A stretch of DNA of 64,000 nucleotides, from NCBI GenBank assembly GCA_964007475.1, contig OZ023274.1, forward strand, positions 30,001,250 to 30,065,249, written 5' to 3'. Shown here one piece after another: positions 41,565-51,839 of this stretch. The DNA comes from Hybos culiciformis. Its lineage: Eukaryota; Arthropoda; Insecta; Diptera; Hybotidae. Position numbers and translations under genes: made by a program. Within the stretch, counting starts at the first letter, position 1, and every line of letters begins with the position of its first letter. The notes under the pieces are model-generated. The model saw only the letters and a list, made by a program, of their open reading frames with translations, did no database searches and had not been told where the DNA came from.

Positions 41565-42604
41565 CAAAGAAATTATAAATCAAGAATGGCCTTGGAATTT
41601 TTCGTCCCTCTCTTTTTTCATATATATTTATTTAAAGAAAGAGAAAAAGCTAGGGGGTCAAGTTTTTGTTTGCAATGATGTTCCCAAAAAAAAATAAACA
41701 TCAAATTTTCTAGTAAAAGTGAATACAATAGTTTAACATTTGTGAAAATAATAATTTTTTTTCTTGAAGTGAATAATATATATTTATAATTGCAATTTTA
41801 TTTTCATTAATTATAAAAGAGAGTATGTTTTAACTTAATTTATTAATGAAAATAAACTATATAAACAAAAATAAGGAAAAAATAACATTATAAAATAACA
41901 TATGTTCTTGAAAAATAATTCTCAAATTTCAATCTGAAAATAGAACAAAAAATGTTAGTTCTACCGTTATTACAAAGTCAAATTTTAAAAGTTCAAGTGA
42001 CAAAATTACTCATTGTTCTGTAAATTTTATTAACTTGTTATGTTGTTGTCGGCTTACTTTAGATGAATTTTTAATGTTATCAAATAATTTTATGGTTAAA
42101 TATTGTTCAATTATTAATTTTATCAAATAATATCGCAATCTAAATCATGATTGGTAGGATCTTAATTTTGAGAATCATATTACCGATGAGAAATTCAGTA
42201 AACAAAGAAAATATATTGTAAGCAATTTTTTTGTGAAAATGGAAGAAATTGTTTTAATCAAATATGCGTAAAAAAATTTATAAAAATTAAACTTACCTAA
42301 AACTTTACTTTTTAATATTTAATTGTTTTAATTTTGTACTTATTGTGCATTGTCTTAATTTTTTGAATGTTGAGCTTTTTCGAGAATTAGTTTTAATTAA
42401 TTTATTAAAAGATTCCTACCAAGCTTTATAGAATTATTAATTAATTTCAAAATCAAAAGAAGTTTAAATATATTTAATTAACAAAAAAAAAAATAAAATA
42501 TTTTTTTCTATATTGTTTTTTATTAGGGTATAATAAAAAAGTAATAATAACATTCCTTTTTTATTTTTTTTTCATAAGGCCATTCTTGACTTATAATTTC
42601 TTTG
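41565..42604. mobile_element. 1.04-kb TIR element in the copia LTR, TSD ATTTAAGG
   Basis: 28 of 29 terminal bases match in inverted orientation (CAAAGAAATTATAAATCAAG, then AATGGCCTT), with one A/G difference. The 8-bp ATTTAAGG stands on both sides (41557-41564, 42605-42612). 8-bp duplications with CA ends suit P or hAT superfamilies. The AT-rich interior has no gene. Confidence 0.87.
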
Positions 42605-42612
42605 ATTTAAGG

Positions 42613-44209
42613 CAAGGATGTTGTATATATGGATGGAGAAATTCCTTTCTTTATACTATAAACGTTGACGTACTTCACATATGTTTTTTTTGCACCAAAA
42701 TGTCAAAATGTTCAAAAAAAAAAAACTTAACAATGCCGTTGAGTTGGCGAGCAAATTAGTTTATTGGAGCAATCTGTCAATAGCGACTTAAACAACCGGA
42801 TAAAATCAACTCAATTTTAAAATGGGAATTCACAAATTGCTTCCAGTTTAGACGAAAAATAATATTTCATAAATTTAAAAACCCGTTCAAAGTAAAAAAA
42901 TAATTAAAAATATACCTAATTAGAAAACCAAATGCTAAATACTCTTCTTTTTCTGCAAAACTGTTGCGGCAAACGTAGACGATTTGTCTAGTCTTCACAT
43001 TTCTCAAGCTCATGTATCAACTCATTCTTAAATTTATTTGATTTTTGATTTTTCTATATTTTTTTATTTTCGATCTAAATTTTCCGATTTGAAAATTTTT
43101 AAATCGGCGAGTTGAACTTTTATTCAAACTAAAATTCTTCGACTAGCTCGCTTCAGATTTCTAATTACTTCCAATATTTTTAAATAAACAAAAAAAAAAA
43201 TCAAAATCACAATTGGATAATTATTAATTTCAAATAATTGCAAAATAAAAGAAAGGAATTAAAAGTGAAATAATTAATTCATATTAATAAAAATAATAAT
43301 TAAAATTGGAGATAATGAAGTGTTGCGTAAAAGGGTGCAAAGATTATTTAAGTGGGAATAATAAAAATTATGGAATTTCTTCTCATAGGTAAGTATCTTT
43401 AAAATTATTTTTATTAAATATTATTTTTTTAAATATGTATTAATAAAATTTTATTTTATTTATACATTTTAATTAGTAATATTTTATTAAAAATTAAAAA
43501 AACAAATTAAAATTTGTAGAGAAAAATATCGGGGGTTGCGGGGAAAACATAAAAAAAAATTGCACCAAAACGTCAGATAAGAAAATATACAGAGTAATTG
43601 GCTTAATTTTTTAAAATCAAATGTTAGTCAGAGGACTTCGATTAGGTTGGGTGTAAATTTTTTTTTTTTTTTTCAAAATAAAGTCAATGTATTCCAAAAA
43701 TTTCTCTCGGCGTAAGTGAAGCTTACGTGTGCAAGCTCGATTTGGCTGAAACTTGTTGAGGGGGTAGAGTCGCCATAAAACTCAAATCAGAGATATGGCC
43801 CTAATGCATGAAAATGTTTAAAATAGGAAGCTGTATGCTGAATGGGGGACAGCTGTCGCCTCCCTGAATTTTTTTGCTTCTAAGCTTCGAGAAAAAAAAG
43901 GACAAACCGGGAATAAAAAATAAGGCTAAAGTACAGTTTATGTGAACCACTCAGAACCGGCTTAAACTTGGAGGGGGTAGAGGCGGTACCCAAACTTCCA
44001 AAACTGGAATCAGTTCTTGGGGCAAAGGCCCCGTTTCGGAGATACGGCAAAGGTGTTGTGGAAAAAAGAAATCTAAAACAGTAAAAAAGAAATATTGTGA
44101 TATTATATAAAACACCCTGTACTGTAAATGTATTGGTCTCATTAATATATGTAAAAGAGATACTTCATGCTAGAGCTGGATTTACTCTTCCTTTAGTATT
44201 TATTCGTAG
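42613..44209 (+). mobile_element. P-element-like remnant with a THAP exon, sharing the ATTTAAGG site
   Basis: Bounded by the middle copy of ATTTAAGG (42605-42612) and a third copy (44210-44217). Starts CAAGGATGTTG; no matching inverted right end is visible (GTAAATACGAATAAA region), so that terminus may be damaged. It carries a THAP first exon (43315-43388). 43650-44110 includes two diverged copies of an AACTTG-GAGGGGGTAGAG-CG unit and a terminal AACACCCTGTA word. THAP transposases plus 8-bp TSDs point to the P superfamily; this is inference. Confidence 0.55.
43315..43388 (+). CDS. THAP-domain first exon (P-like transposase fragment)
   Basis: ATG at 43315 opens 24 codons ending at a consensus donor AG|GTAAGT (43388/43389). 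The peptide begins MKCCVKGCKDYLSGNNK and ends GISSH, matching the first zinc-binding half of THAP domains (C-x3/4-C near the N-terminus, an ISFH-like end before the FP motif) and the usual exon break after the histidine/arginine. THAP zinc fingers bind transposon ends or regulatory DNA. The second exon was not found: downstream sequence is AT-rich and then repeat. So it is a truncated gene, from either a P-like transposase or a THAP host gene captured here. Confidence 0.6.
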
Positions 44210-44267
44210 ATTTAAGGTGAAATTATATTGTTCGACTCACTTTACTTTTATTAACAATAGTCTTGAC

Positions 44268-44535
44268 AGTTAATCTACGTAATCTCCACAGTCTGCTTGG
44301 ATCAAATATTGTTATTCAATTTTTTGATTTTTAAAAATGAGGTGCAGTTAAAAGTACACCTATAAACTGAGATTGTTATGGGAAATTTTAAATTTCCCTT
44401 TGCAGATCTTTAAAAAATAAAATATCATTTCGGAACGATTTTTACGTCAAAAAATTGTAATTTGTAAAATAATTGTAAAATAACAGACGTGTCGTTCCCA
44501 TAGGACTAGAACTATGGAAAAACACTTTCTATTTA
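44268..44535. repeat. Partial copy of the 44606-45006 MITE family
   Basis: Shares CTTGACA, AAAATGAGGTGC, AAAGTACACCTATAAACTGA, AAATTTCCCTTTGCAGAT and ATCATTTCGGAACGA with 44690-44960 in the same order. Terminal parts are missing. Confidence 0.8.
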
Positions 44536-44605
44536 GCTATGAAAAAAAAATAATAAAAAAAAATAAATAATAATAAAAAAAAAAATTGGATAGAAAGGGT
44601 ACTTA

Positions 44606-45006
44606 GAGCCCGTTCCCAAACTGAGACTATTTTAAATCGTAAATATACCTTTTCTGCTAAAGAAAATTCCTGTTTTTCAGAAATTGAAATAGGCTTGACA
44701 TTTAATCTGTATCATCTGCAACGTCTGCTTAAATTTTCAATTTTTTGTTTTTTTTTAAAAATGAGGTGCGATAAAAAGTACACCTATAAACTGAGTTTGT
44801 TATGGGAAATTTAAAATTTCCCTTTGCAGATTTTTAAAATATAAAATATCATTTCGGAACGATTTTTACGTCAAAAAATCTTGATTTGTAAAATAATTGT
44901 AAAATAACAGCTGTAAAATCGTGTCGTTCCAAAACTAGAAATTCTAGAAATTAAAAAAATTTTTCAGTTTCTAAAATAGTCTCAGTTTGGGAACGGGCTG
45001 GGCTCT
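44606..45006. mobile_element. TIR MITE (GAGCCCGTTCCCAAACTGAG)
   Basis: Left end GAGCCCGTTCCCAAACTGAG with ACTATTTTA, right end the complement TAAAATAGTCTCAGTTTGGG then AACGGGCT, the outermost bases blurred by GGGCTGGGCTCTAAG. A terminal fragment of the family is also at 62402-62478. No ORF. Confidence 0.82.
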
Positions 45007-45167
45007 AAGTCGCAATATTTTATTCAATTTTATTCACACAAATAAGACTAGTTGGCCGATAAAACTTGTTACTCATAAAATCTTAGCGAAGAATAATTTA
45101 AATTTTTTTTTGTAAAAAATTAAAAAACTTTGAAAATAAAACACACATATACCACATAATAATTATA

Positions 45168-45553
45168 GTTACCTTTATTACTCAATTGAAAAGCTAATCC
45201 GCAAGCTGTAAATACAAAATCGAAATAATTAAATAGGTCTTATTTGTTCTGATGATAAAAGTAAATTGATTTTTTATTTTCTTTATTTCTTATTAGATGC
45301 TATTACTAAATGCTAATACAATAAAAATGAATTTATCTCTAAAAGTTTCAAATGACAAGCCAACATTTGATTATTTCTTCAAAAGGAAATAATAAAGAAT
45401 TTGTGAAACAAAGAGTCTTATAAACTGTACTTTATTTTAACTGTAATAGGAATTTAGATAAAAAAATGTTGACTTAACATTTTTTGTCATACAGAATAAT
45501 TTTAATTATCATTTTTTGATACGTTTAAAATTATGTTAGAATTTAAACGTAAC
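45168..45553 (-). repeat. Errantivirus 3' LTR
   Basis: Minus strand starts GTTACGTTTAAATTC and ends ATAAAGGTAAC. Compared with 59155-59543 I count four substitutions and one 3-bp indel, so about 99% identity. Confidence 0.93.
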
Positions 45554-45559
45554 TTTTGC

Positions 45560-47022
45560 ATCCTGAGAATTTTCCGTCTCGGAAAATTGTACAATAGGTG
45601 CAGGATTTGTGCTTGTTCTGTTATATTTTACAAACAGGACTACAATAATAATTGTTACAATAATCAAAATAATTATAGTAGTTAATGAATAACCAATTAC
45701 ACTATGCTTATGCTCAACATACTCAATTTTTTCTCTGTTTTTTACATTTTCAAAATTTAAAATTTCAAATATTATATTATCAAATGTTTTGTTTATTCTT
45801 GTGTTTAGAATTGGAACTATGATGTGTTCTTTAAATACATTAGCAACATTAGTAAATTCATTATGTTCTATTTTAATTTTACAATTTACAAACTTAATGA
45901 CATTATTTCCTTTTATTTCTAATAATTTATTCAGACAATTACTTTCTAGTTTAACTAAATCTAAATTTTTTGAAACTAATAATCCAATTCCTCAATTAAT
46001 TTTTCTTTGGAAGTTACAAATTTACATGTAGTATTTTTTTGTAAATTTTTTATACAATTATTTTTATGATTTTTTAAATTTTTTATTTGTTCTACATTTT
46101 CCTTAAATTCAAAAATTACATTTTCATTAATTATTACTTTTTCATTTTCCATATTTAGCTGTTCATTTTTTGAATTGGGAAAAGGTATAATGTAGGCATT
46201 GAAGTAAGGTTTTTCAGAAAATTTGGGTATCAATATGGCGAAGATTATAGAATTTTTGTTGGTTAATATAATATCAGTTTTAATAAAAGGGAAAGTTTCA
46301 ATTGAAATATTAAAAAAATTAACTTTTTCGATAGTTAGAATATCATGAGCTAAAGTATTTAGATTACTTAATAAAATACAATCTTTAACTTTTTCTATTA
46401 ATTTATTTAGGTTTGTAATTTCGGTATAAGTATGGAATGCGTGTTCATAAATGTCTAATTTATTAATTATAAGTGACATATTGTTGTTTATGTCTTGTAG
46501 ATTTGATCGTTGAAAATTTATGCGTTCTGTAATTTTATTAATATTGTCAGAAAACTTTTCATTTATAATTATCTGTTTGTTAGTTTCGTCTACGAGTTTC
46601 TTGGAGTTCTGGTCGATATTTTGCAAATGCGAATATATTTCTGTTGCATCTTCAGAATCCATCGTCCTTGCAATGAAGTTAAGTGTTTTACCTAATACAT
46701 TGACTAATCCTCTTTTTTTTCTATGTTGTACAATGGTCTTAAGATTCATTCTTAGAGAATTTAATTCTCTTTCGAGTACGCTTATTATTAAATAATTTTT
46801 GTAGATCTGCATAAATTCAATATTTTTGTCGATTGTATCTAAGGCGTTTTCTATTTGGGTTAGATCAACAATGTGTAAAATTTTGGTGTACTTTTCAACT
46901 ATTAGCTTTTGTTCTAATTTAAGAATGATGAACCCTTGTTCAGTGTATACATTAGTAATTTCTACCTTCTGTGAGGTGCTTGTTGCCCAAATAGTGCTTA
47001 ATAGTATGATGACACGAATCAT
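45560..47022 (-). pseudogene. env: Errantivirus env-like gene, one late break
   Basis: The main open segment (47022-45976, 348 codons) starts with a signal-peptide-like hydrophobic N-terminus (MIRVIILLSTIWATST, about residues 1-16). A basic cleavage-like site HRKKRG lies near residue 103, followed by a glycine-containing fusion-peptide-like stretch and heptad-like regions, as in insect errantivirus Env and the related baculovirus F family. The frame breaks at about 45976. Downstream, in another frame, the expected ectodomain end and a strongly hydrophobic membrane segment (about 45690-45620) are still recognisable before the LTR. Its product would be a membrane fusion glycoprotein. As it stands the membrane anchor is lost. 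Confidence 0.85.
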
Positions 47023-48160
47023 TTCTGAAAAGGGTAGATATTGAATGTTTATATTTACGTTTTAATTGTGTTTTGTGATATTTAGTCTTTCTTTTGTTAG
47101 AATCGTCAAAAGTGTAGTCTCCTTCTGTAGTGAAAGTAGTAAGTTTCTTGAATTTAGGGGTGTTTTTGTCGATTTTTCTGTTTTGGGCTACGTCCTTTGT
47201 GAGGATAGGGTTAGGGTTTGCTTTTTCATTTAGTTTTTTGATTCTGTTGATTTTTTCGTTTTTGAACCTTTCTCTCATAGTCTCAATGTCTTCTTTACTA
47301 AGGTTTTTTACTATAAAGTCAATAGGTTTTAATTTTGTTGTTGAGTGGATAGTATTATTGTAGTAATTAAGAATTTTGAAAACTCGTTCATCAATGTCTT
47401 CGTTGTTTCGTTCGACATTCAAGATCCTTAAATGCGCGTTAAGTGTTCCATGAAGTCGTTCGATGTCACTGTTACCGGTTTTTTTGCCAGGAGTCGTCGC
47501 GTGAAATTCAATTTTGTTTTCTTTCAAAAACAAACCGATTGCACTATGTATTATTGGTCTGTCTGCATCTGAAATTAATTTGTTCATTTTTCCGAAATTT
47601 TGTATTCTTATTTTAATACCTTCTAATATTGAGATCCAGGTCCTATCTTTTAATTTATGTAATGTAGCGTGTTTGGAAAATTTGGCGATCATTTTGTTTC
47701 TTTCTGGGAACCATATGTCCATATGAACTATGTCATTGAAATGATAAGGGGTTTCGGTAATTTGAAGTTGAAATTTTATTGGATTTGTATCGTGTTTCGC
47801 CAGTTGACAAACTGTGCAATTGTTAATCAGTTATTTGGGTTACAAGATTTGGATAATAGACTTTTTGTTTTAATTCAAGAAAAACTTCGTTAATTCCCCT
47901 ATGGTTTTTGTCTAAGTGTTCATTTTCTATTATAGTTAACATTTCATTCTCATCGGTTATATCAGTTAGTTTTATTGATGATCTTAGAACCTTCAAGTTT
48001 TTATTACTTGCAAAATATGCTTGAAATTGATTTTTAAATTTTAGAAATAGATGGTCGTCCTCACAATATAAACATATAACACCCTTTTTGTCTAAAAAAA
48101 AATCTTTCATAATGTTTAACAAGTCACTTTTTTCGGCAATAGTTATAAAATGTTGCAATT
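46952..48160 (-). pseudogene. Errantivirus integrase, one frameshift
   Basis: The N-terminal segment (48158-47823) has an HLDKNHRGINE histidine pair. Its partner cysteines (NNCTVCQLAKH-like) are in the next frame just after 47823, so a frameshift separates them. The second segment (47722-46952) has the catalytic triad: Asp in VHMDIW, Asp in ISDADRP, Glu in SDIERLHG, then a lysine-rich C-terminus that overlaps the start of env by about 70 bp, as in related elements. Integrates cDNA; the TATA duplication here records its target preference. Confidence 0.88.
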
Positions 48161-48256
48161 TCTTATGAACCGTTGCTGTTTCATATTTTTCTTGTACGGA
48201 TTTTTGTAAATAAATTTGATTTTTGAAAAGATTTATATGTTTTTCAGATATGTAGG

Positions 48257-48633
48257 TTAGATTTGAATCGTCTTCCGATGCACTGTAGCATCTGTAGACA
48301 TAATTTCTGCATCGTTATTACTGTCGCTTCCATTCTGAAAATTGTTATGGATTTCAATATCCTGGTTTTGTTCGGTATTGGAACTCTCTGTTCTAGACAA
48401 GAAATCTGCTACCTTATTTTCTTTGCCTTTTACGTATTCAATTTCAAAATCAAATTCACTGAGTCTAATCTTCCATCTCTGTAATTTACAGTTTGGTTCC
48501 TTCAAACCATTTAACCAAATAAGCGGTCTATGATCTGTTTTTATTGAGAATTTTCGACCGAAAAGATATGGGCGAAATTGTTTCGTTGCCCAAACAATTG
48601 CTAGTAACTCTTTTTCTATAACCGAATAATTTT
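48257..48633 (-). pseudogene. Errantivirus RNase H, C-terminal part
   Basis: Begins at the insertion edge with [18 protein letters not shown], then [16 protein letters not shown] and [13 protein letters not shown], the standard end of Ty3/gypsy RNase H. Its N-terminal part is at 51840-52000, on the other side of the inserted element. Confidence 0.92.
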
Positions 48634-48930
48634 TGTTATGAATTAAATTAGGATTTGTTTGAATTGAGGATAACAAATTTCTAGCACCACGTTGAGCGCC
48701 ATTTGTTATGAATTTAAGGAGGAATTGTTTGAATGGAGGATAACAAATTTCTAGCACCACTTTGGGTGCAATTTGTTATGAATTTATTTAATAAAAATTA
48801 ATAATTTTAAAATAACAAAAGTTACAATTAAAATTTACGGGGGAAGGTTTAAAAATCTCAAGTTGCATAAATAAATATGCGAGTTCTGATAGAATTCCAG
48901 AGTTTTATTATAAAAATTTTATAATAAAAT

Positions 48931-49143
48931 ATGGCGAAGGTAGAGGCTAATGAAATAGCTCTACCAGCCGAATTTATTCTGGTGCCGAGTCCACTGCCTG
49001 ACATCCTGGTTCATAGGCCTGGTCTAAGCTCGTCGATGGGTGGGTACGTGGCAGTGAACACCAGAGAGTTCATAACAAAGTTTCGGATGTCTTTGATAAA
49101 AAAAGAGAAAAAAAAATTATCAAGAGTGGGAAGGTGGAAGTGA
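48931..49143 (+). CDS. 70-aa ORF in the unclassified element
   Basis: ATG at 48931 (AAAATATGGCG context) to TGA at 49143. The peptide begins MAKVEANEIALPAEFILVPS, has SPLPDILVHRPG in the middle and ends KKEKKKLSRVGRWK, so it is strongly basic at the C-terminus. Balanced codons and GC, unlike its AT-rich surroundings, favour real coding or a recently active element. A hairpin immediately follows the stop (49126-49176). No family recognised; it might be a gag-like or RNA-binding peptide (guess). Confidence 0.45.
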   Translation: MAKVEANEIALPAEFILVPSPLPDILVHRPGLSSSMGGYVAVNTREFITKFRMSLIKKEKKKLSRVGRWK

Positions 49144-49176
49144 TAGTAAATTCCGTCTATTTACTATCTTTCCCAC
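49126..49176 (+). other. Stem-loop at the end of the 70-aa ORF
   Basis: GTGGGAA pairs with TTCCCAC, and inside it GATAGTAAAT pairs with ATTTACTATC around a 7-base loop: a long stacked hairpin overlapping the stop codon. A second, imperfect one (GGCTCGTGG-CCACCTATAGCC) follows at about 49263-49292. Confidence 0.75.
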
Positions 49177-50952
49177 CTGACAACTTACAGAGAGGGATAT
49201 TTTGAAAACCCCAACCAATTCAAAATAAATAAATTTAACCTAAATGACTACGACGTCATTCTTCGGCTCGTGGCTTCTGCCACCTATAGCCGGAACTTCA
49301 CGCTAGCATTTCTATCATTTTAAAAGACCTGAAAAATAAATTTCCTTATCTAATCAAAGGCATTATTTTTTTTTTCTTAAAATTTTATTAAAAAAACAAA
49401 ATACAAAATTAATTTACTTTTAAAAAAAAATATTAGATCTTGAATTACATTTTATTTTTTATTATTTTTTTTTTTATTTAAAAAAATTTCTATAATTAAT
49501 CAATTTGGTCCTACATGGTTGATTTGTTATTAAAATTACTTTTATTGTTCATAATTCAAATTTTAATTTTTGTATATTTCGATACATAAAAATTTATTTT
49601 TGTCTATTAATTACAATAGCTCCTTTTTTTACAAAATTTTGAACATATATAATAAATTTTTGTTCTTTTGGTGATCCTTAATAGGATATAGCATATATGT
49701 ATATAAATATATACTTGGACATTTATATTAATTATTTTTGTAACAAATATTAATTTGTTTATTGCATAATCTGCATGAGATATATGTATAAAAAAAAATT
49801 TGTTTTATTGTGTTGATTTGGACCGGAGTTTTCTACGTTGTAATATGCAATTTGTCTTTTTTGTTGATAATCAATATTTTGAATATCGTTCTTAGACGAT
49901 CAATATTAGGAACATGTCTTTTTTGTTGACAATCAACAATTTGAATATGAAAAAATCATGAAAATAAAATAGTTTATAAAAATAATTAGTATTAAGTTCT
50001 ATGTTTTGACCGATCGATCTTTTTATTTTTGTCATGAAAACATTTTGGTTTTTTATCAAATTAAAAAAAAAATTATTTCAAAATTTCATTTCTTCTGTTT
50101 AAAAAAAATTTTTATTTTTTTTTTTTTTGTAAAAATATGTTGAATTCTACAAGGGATAACTTACGAGATTTTTGAATTTAATTCCTTAGAATCTCGAATT
50201 TAGAGTAAGCAAAATTAAAAAAATTATGTAGTTTTTTTTTTTTTTGAAAAATTATTTAGGATTTATTCAAAATAAATCAAAACCCGTGGTTTTTTTAAAA
50301 TTTAAATTTCTTTTTTTGAAAGATTATCTAATATTTATAATTATATAATATGGTTAAACTTAGTTTTCAAATTTTAATTTTTTTACGGCAAAATGGAAAC
50401 CGTATTGGAACTTTGGAGAATTTAAATTTTACAATAAGATTTCTTTTGCATTTTAGAATTTCCTTCTAAAATTTTATATAGTATTATTTTTATAATATTT
50501 ATAGTACGTTCAGTAAGTACAGATTTTCTTAGCTAAGGAATTTTCTTTTCTGCTAAATCCTACGATAAGAAAAAAATCAATACATTAAAAACTTTATATG
50601 GGCTTACTTTTTATTTTTTTATTTTTATGACTTAAGTGATTTGGTCTTTTTTGAAAATTGACTTAAGTGATTTGGTCTTTTTTGATTTATTATTTTTTTC
50701 ATAAAAAAATTTATGTAAATATATATGTAGTTAGATATATAGCTTTAGTTTTTGAATTGTATTTAAAAAATGTTATTATATTGTAAAAAAAACTTAATAA
50801 ATTTGCAAATAAAATTTATTTTTTTTGTTATTAATAATTTTTTTTTTGTAGGTTTTCATGACAAAAATATTTAGGTAGATCGGTAGAAAGAAGAAATAGT
50901 ATACATTTGAAAATGGTAATAAAATTCAACCGATCAAAGTAGTGATCTATGG

Positions 50953-51180
50953 TCATTTTCGCTTGTCTTGGTCTAACCGGAGCGCGCACGTTAGGGTTAG
51001 AACCAAGGAATGCCATAGACGTTTACTTATGTGCGTCGGTGCATCCGATTCCATGACAAATCTAAAATCACACTCGTAAGCTGACTTGAGATCTGGCATC
51101 GAATTGGATGACCCGAGCACATCACCACATTGGTCAGGGTCTGGATTTCCGTCCTCCATGGTGAGTCTAGACCAACACAT
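50953..51180 (-). CDS. Possible 75-aa coding segment in the unclassified element
   Basis: Open on the minus strand with balanced composition: TMEDGNPDPDQCGDVLG, SSNSMPDLKSAYECDFRF, APTHISKRLWHSLVL. An overlapping frame also stays open. No domain recognised. It may instead be part of a structured noncoding region, since a hairpin cluster abuts it. Confidence 0.3.
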   Translation of the reverse strand: MCWSRLTMEDGNPDPDQCGDVLGSSNSMPDLKSAYECDFRFVMESDAPTHISKRLWHSLVLTLTCALRLDQDKRK

Positions 51181-51245
51181 TTCGCTGGCCTCAGACTCTC
51201 CACAGAAGCAGGAGATCCAGGTGGCGATCGGTTAGTTCTAGCTTT

Positions 51246-51475
51246 GGATTCTTGGATAGATCCAAGAATCCTCCACTAGAAGCAGGCTTGCGGTTTTGTA
51301 CCAGAAGGAGTGGTCAAACTACTCCCTTCTGATACCAACCTGGCTGGTGCTATCATCCCAAGCTAGTGAAATAAATTTCACATAGTTTCGGATGATGGGC
51401 TCCAGCACCTAAAGACAAAGAGGAAAAAAAAGATTGGGAGTTATCCAATCTTGGTCAGTGCATATCACTGAGCCA
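51246..51475. ncRNA. Cluster of consecutive stem-loops, possible structured RNA
   Basis: In order: GGATTCTTGGAT/ATCCAAGAATCC (51246-51271, perfect 12 bp); AGAAGGAGT/ACTCCCTTCT (about 51303-51331, one bulge); a branched hairpin closed by GGTGCT/AGCACC with inner GTGAAAT/ATTTCAC (about 51346-51410); AAGATTGG/CCAATCTT (51430-51452); GGTCAGTG/CACTGAGCC (51453-51473). Five adjacent helices in 230 bp are far beyond the neighbouring AT-rich sequence. They could be a packaging signal, a translation element or a family-specific terminal structure; no known RNA family was recognised. Confidence 0.5.
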
Positions 51476-51839
51476 TGACTAGACAACTCCGGTCATGTAA
51501 GGTTTTCTTACCTTTTTTGTTGACAATCAACAATTTGAATATGAAACTAAATTTAGAATTTACCAAGTTTATATACTTTTTCGGTAATTAAATTCCAAAA
51601 AGAATTTCATATAAGAATTGTTGATACGTTTATGACACATAAAGGTAAAAATTTGCTAATTAGGCATTTTTTATATGTTATTGATTCTATATGAACTACT
51701 TTTGTTTATTTGTTTTTTTTTTTTTTGTAAAAAAAAGTTCATATGGAATCAATTCATTTTTCTTACAAGTGCAATATGCACTTTGTTAAAAAAAAATTAT
51801 AGATTTTTACACTTTATTTCTCAAACCTTCACCGCAACA

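Larger units (their letters stand above)
23688..44256 (-). mobile_element. Ty1/copia LTR retrotransposon, heavily invaded
   Basis: Flanked by a perfect 5-bp duplication ATAGT (23683-23687 and 44257-44261). Two LTRs: 23688-23963 and 41346-44256, the second holding two insertions. Read right to left: 5' LTR, primer site, gag, protease, integrase, RT, RNase H, polypurine tract, 3' LTR. Integrase precedes RT, which defines copia order. Five groups of later insertions expand it from about 5-6 kb to 20.6 kb. All genes are broken. Confidence 0.93.
41346..44256 (-). repeat. Copia 5' LTR split by two insertions
   Basis: Parts 41346-41564 and 44210-44256 together match the intact LTR at 23688-23963. 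The break is at ATTTAAGG. Confidence 0.9.
48634..51839. mobile_element. Unclassified 3.2-kb element in RNase H (TGTT...AACA ends)
   Basis: Errantivirus coding is interrupted exactly between NHEKN and YSVIEKE. The insert starts TGTTATGAATT and ends CCGCAACA and is flanked by T-runs (TTTT duplication, ambiguous 4-5 bp). An ~88-bp unit with GGATAACAAATTTCTAGCAC is repeated twice at the left end. The interior is AT-rich (49340-50930) between two GC-richer segments (48920-49330 and 50940-51490), both full of hairpins. TG...CA ends suggest an LTR-type origin, but I see no direct LTR pair and no pol gene. Confidence 0.75.

Noticed and set aside
45789..48533. Plus-strand ORFs opposite env, integrase and RNase H
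   Set aside because: Shadows of the minus-strand errantivirus genes; hydrophobic composition follows from the complement of lysine-rich codons.
48634..51839. Hammerhead or HDV-type ribozyme in the hairpin-rich element
   Set aside because: I looked for the CTGATGA...GAAA core and found none; the hairpins do not fit a known self-cleaving core.
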